Shown in pieces: positions 62,948 to 64,000 of a DNA stretch of 64,000 bases; the first letter of the stretch is position 1; every line of letters starts with the position of its first letter. The position numbers and the translations under genes are program-made. The DNA is from Dendrosporobacter quercicolus (GTDB lineage Bacteria > Bacillota > Negativicutes > DSM-1736 > Dendrosporobacteraceae). Below the pieces are notes generated by a model. The model searched no databases. It was given only the letters and a program-made list of their open reading frames with translations, and was not told the origin of the DNA. The stretch spans positions 207,055-271,054 of the forward strand of contig NZ_FNHB01000004.1 of NCBI RefSeq assembly GCF_900104455.1, given 5' to 3'.

Positions 62948-64000
62948 TTCCGGCAACCTCCTTCCCGCTGGGCTGTAATAAACTTCTCATTTAATTCATC
63001 AATTAAATATTCAATATTGCAGCTTTTTATATAGTTCCAGCCCGTCCATTTGAATTTTGCCGCCGCGGGTAAATTTTTGCTGACAGGTGAATAAACAGCG
63101 GGAAAAAAAGCTTCATCACACAGGGCGGCAAACGCCGGTCCGGTAAGATAGTCGGCCAACTGCTGCAATTCGGCCAGTTTACCCGACTTAATCAGCAGTG
63201 ATACCGGATAGGCCATTGCTCCATCCTCCGGCCAGATAATCTCAATATTGCTGCGCCCGCGCAGTGTTTCTGCAAAAAAACGCGGCATAATATGAATTGG
63301 CGGTATCGCCTCCTGATTGCCGGATAGCGCCTTGACCATTTCCGCCGGATGCAACCCGTACTTCACTGCCCTGGCCAGTCCAGCCAAGCCGGAATCGCCA
63401 TAATCTTTGTAAAAGTTCAATTGCAGCACATCGCAGAAAATATTGCCATGACCGCGCATGACCACTTGATTTTCATATTCCGGCTTCAGCAAATCAGACC
63501 AGACCCTGGGCAAAGCCAACTTCCCCAGCCGTTTTTTATCAACAGTCATGACCAGTGTATTAACGGCAATGACAGTAAAAAAACCGTCAGGGTCGATAAT
63601 TCCGGCTTCAGCCAGGCGAGGATTGACTGCCCGTCTGGGCAGGCTGGCAAATATCCCGGCTTTGACAAACCGCTCCATAAAATTCTGATGAAAGATATCA
63701 TAACCGGTAGTCAACAAAATATCTGGCAATTCATCCGGATCTTCAAAGTATTTCAGATAATCCGCATAATTGATCCGCTTATTCGCCGAAATATCAATGC
63801 TGTAGTTTAAGGGAATACCGCGTTCCTGCTGAAGCTGGTCTAAAATAAATTTCAATTCACTTTGCAGCGGAACTTTCAGTGGACAAGGCAGCAGTGTTAA
63901 TAAATTTAGCCTGCCGGACAGTTGATCTTGGCCCGCTTCCAGCTTACGACAGCGATCAGTCTCAGCGATTTTATCCTGCAGCAGCCGGACAAATAACCGG
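62938..64000 (-). CDS. cytoplasmic-looking periplasmic-binding-type protein, 5' truncated
   Basis: The frame stays open to the window edge, so the N-terminus is outside. The visible 354 residues include a LLPCPLKVPLQ segment, then a class II binding-protein fold (YADYLKYFEDPDELPDILL, ... VWSDLLKPEYENQV, DYLTGPAFAALCDEAFFP) and an end in GGCRKCN with a CxxC. There is no signal peptide near the binding fold. Iron(III)-type binding proteins are the closest match by layout. It overlaps the GTPase gene by 10 nt, indicating coupled translation and a joint role. Confidence 0.7.
   Translation of the reverse strand, partial: RLFVRLLQDKIAETDRCRKLEAGQDQLSGRLNLLTLLPCPLKVPLQSELKFILDQLQQERGIPLNYSIDISANKRINYADYLKYFEDPDELPDILLTTGYDIFHQNFMERFVKAGIFASLPRRAVNPRLAEAGIIDPDGFFTVIAVNTLVMTVDKKRLGKLALPRVWSDLLKPEYENQVVMRGHGNIFCDVLQLNFYKDYGDSGLAGLARAVKYGLHPAEMVKALSGNQEAIPPIHIMPRFFAETLRGRSNIEIIWPEDGAMAYPVSLLIKSGKLAELQQLADYLTGPAFAALCDEAFFPAVYSPVSKNLPAAAKFKWTGWNYIKSCNIEYLIDELNEKFITAQREGGCRKCN

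Overview
The window looks like a chromosomal segment of an outer-membrane-bearing, endospore-lineage Firmicute (Negativicutes, most likely Sporomusaceae). This is inferred from a lone lpxA, a TonB-dependent receptor and other proteins ending in an aromatic residue like outer-membrane barrels, alongside Firmicute-type riboswitches, intrinsic terminators, AGGAGG ribosome sites, PucR and HelD proteins and a Firmicute-style 16S start. No prophage, transposase gene, CRISPR array or tRNA was seen.

Layout. 1-526: 5' end of a 16S rRNA gene (minus strand) with an unusual V1 hairpin insertion and two tandem rrn promoters. 556-7314: a mostly minus-strand housekeeping run (hrpB, thiM, thiW, MBL hydrolase, cyclophilin lipoprotein, GIY-YIG protein; then a DUF3298 protein and a 56-residue membrane protein). 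7692-13129: envelope and exported proteins, lpxA, a nitroreductase broken by one frameshift, and a CBO0543 membrane protein. 13485-17521: a TonB-receptor / ABC-binding-protein / methyltransferase uptake cluster. 18042-23546: a polar amino acid ABC transporter, a class III aminotransferase and a PucR regulator, probably one omega-amino acid utilisation locus. 23718-25539: an atypical acyl-CoA dehydrogenase preceded by two nearly identical tandem cobalamin riboswitches, each followed by its own terminator. 25723-33283: zinc exporter, nucleoid protein, mutM, YitT protein, topB and small ORFs. 33632-38357: an assimilatory APS pathway (aprA-like, aprB-like, cysD, cysN) behind a promoter and a leader terminator. 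38838-52449: the plus-strand helD and MFS exporter, then mixed-strand genes including a peroxiredoxin with a PerR-like box and a small Cys-rich repeat protein. 53650-57866: sulfate ABC transporter (sbp, cysT, cysW, cysA) behind another structured leader. 57912-58856: ribB under an FMN riboswitch. 58981-61134: cyclase and zwf, with an inverted repeat that can hide the zwf ribosome-binding site. 61226-64000: a three-gene set (cytoplasmic-looking binding protein, HypB-like GTPase with CxxC motifs, ABC ATPase) that I cannot assign.

Working together: the sulfate transporter, CysDN and the AprBA-like reductase make a route from external sulfate to sulfite; both transcription units carry leader terminators, suggesting control by attenuation. 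The strongest candidates for something new are the tandem B12-riboswitch control of an acyl-CoA dehydrogenase that lacks the usual catalytic Glu position, the 61-64 kb GTPase/ATPase/binding-protein set, the sulfate-operon leader with two competing copies of one pairing segment, and the 24-residue-repeat KGFAR protein. All functions are from reading sequence; no database search was made.
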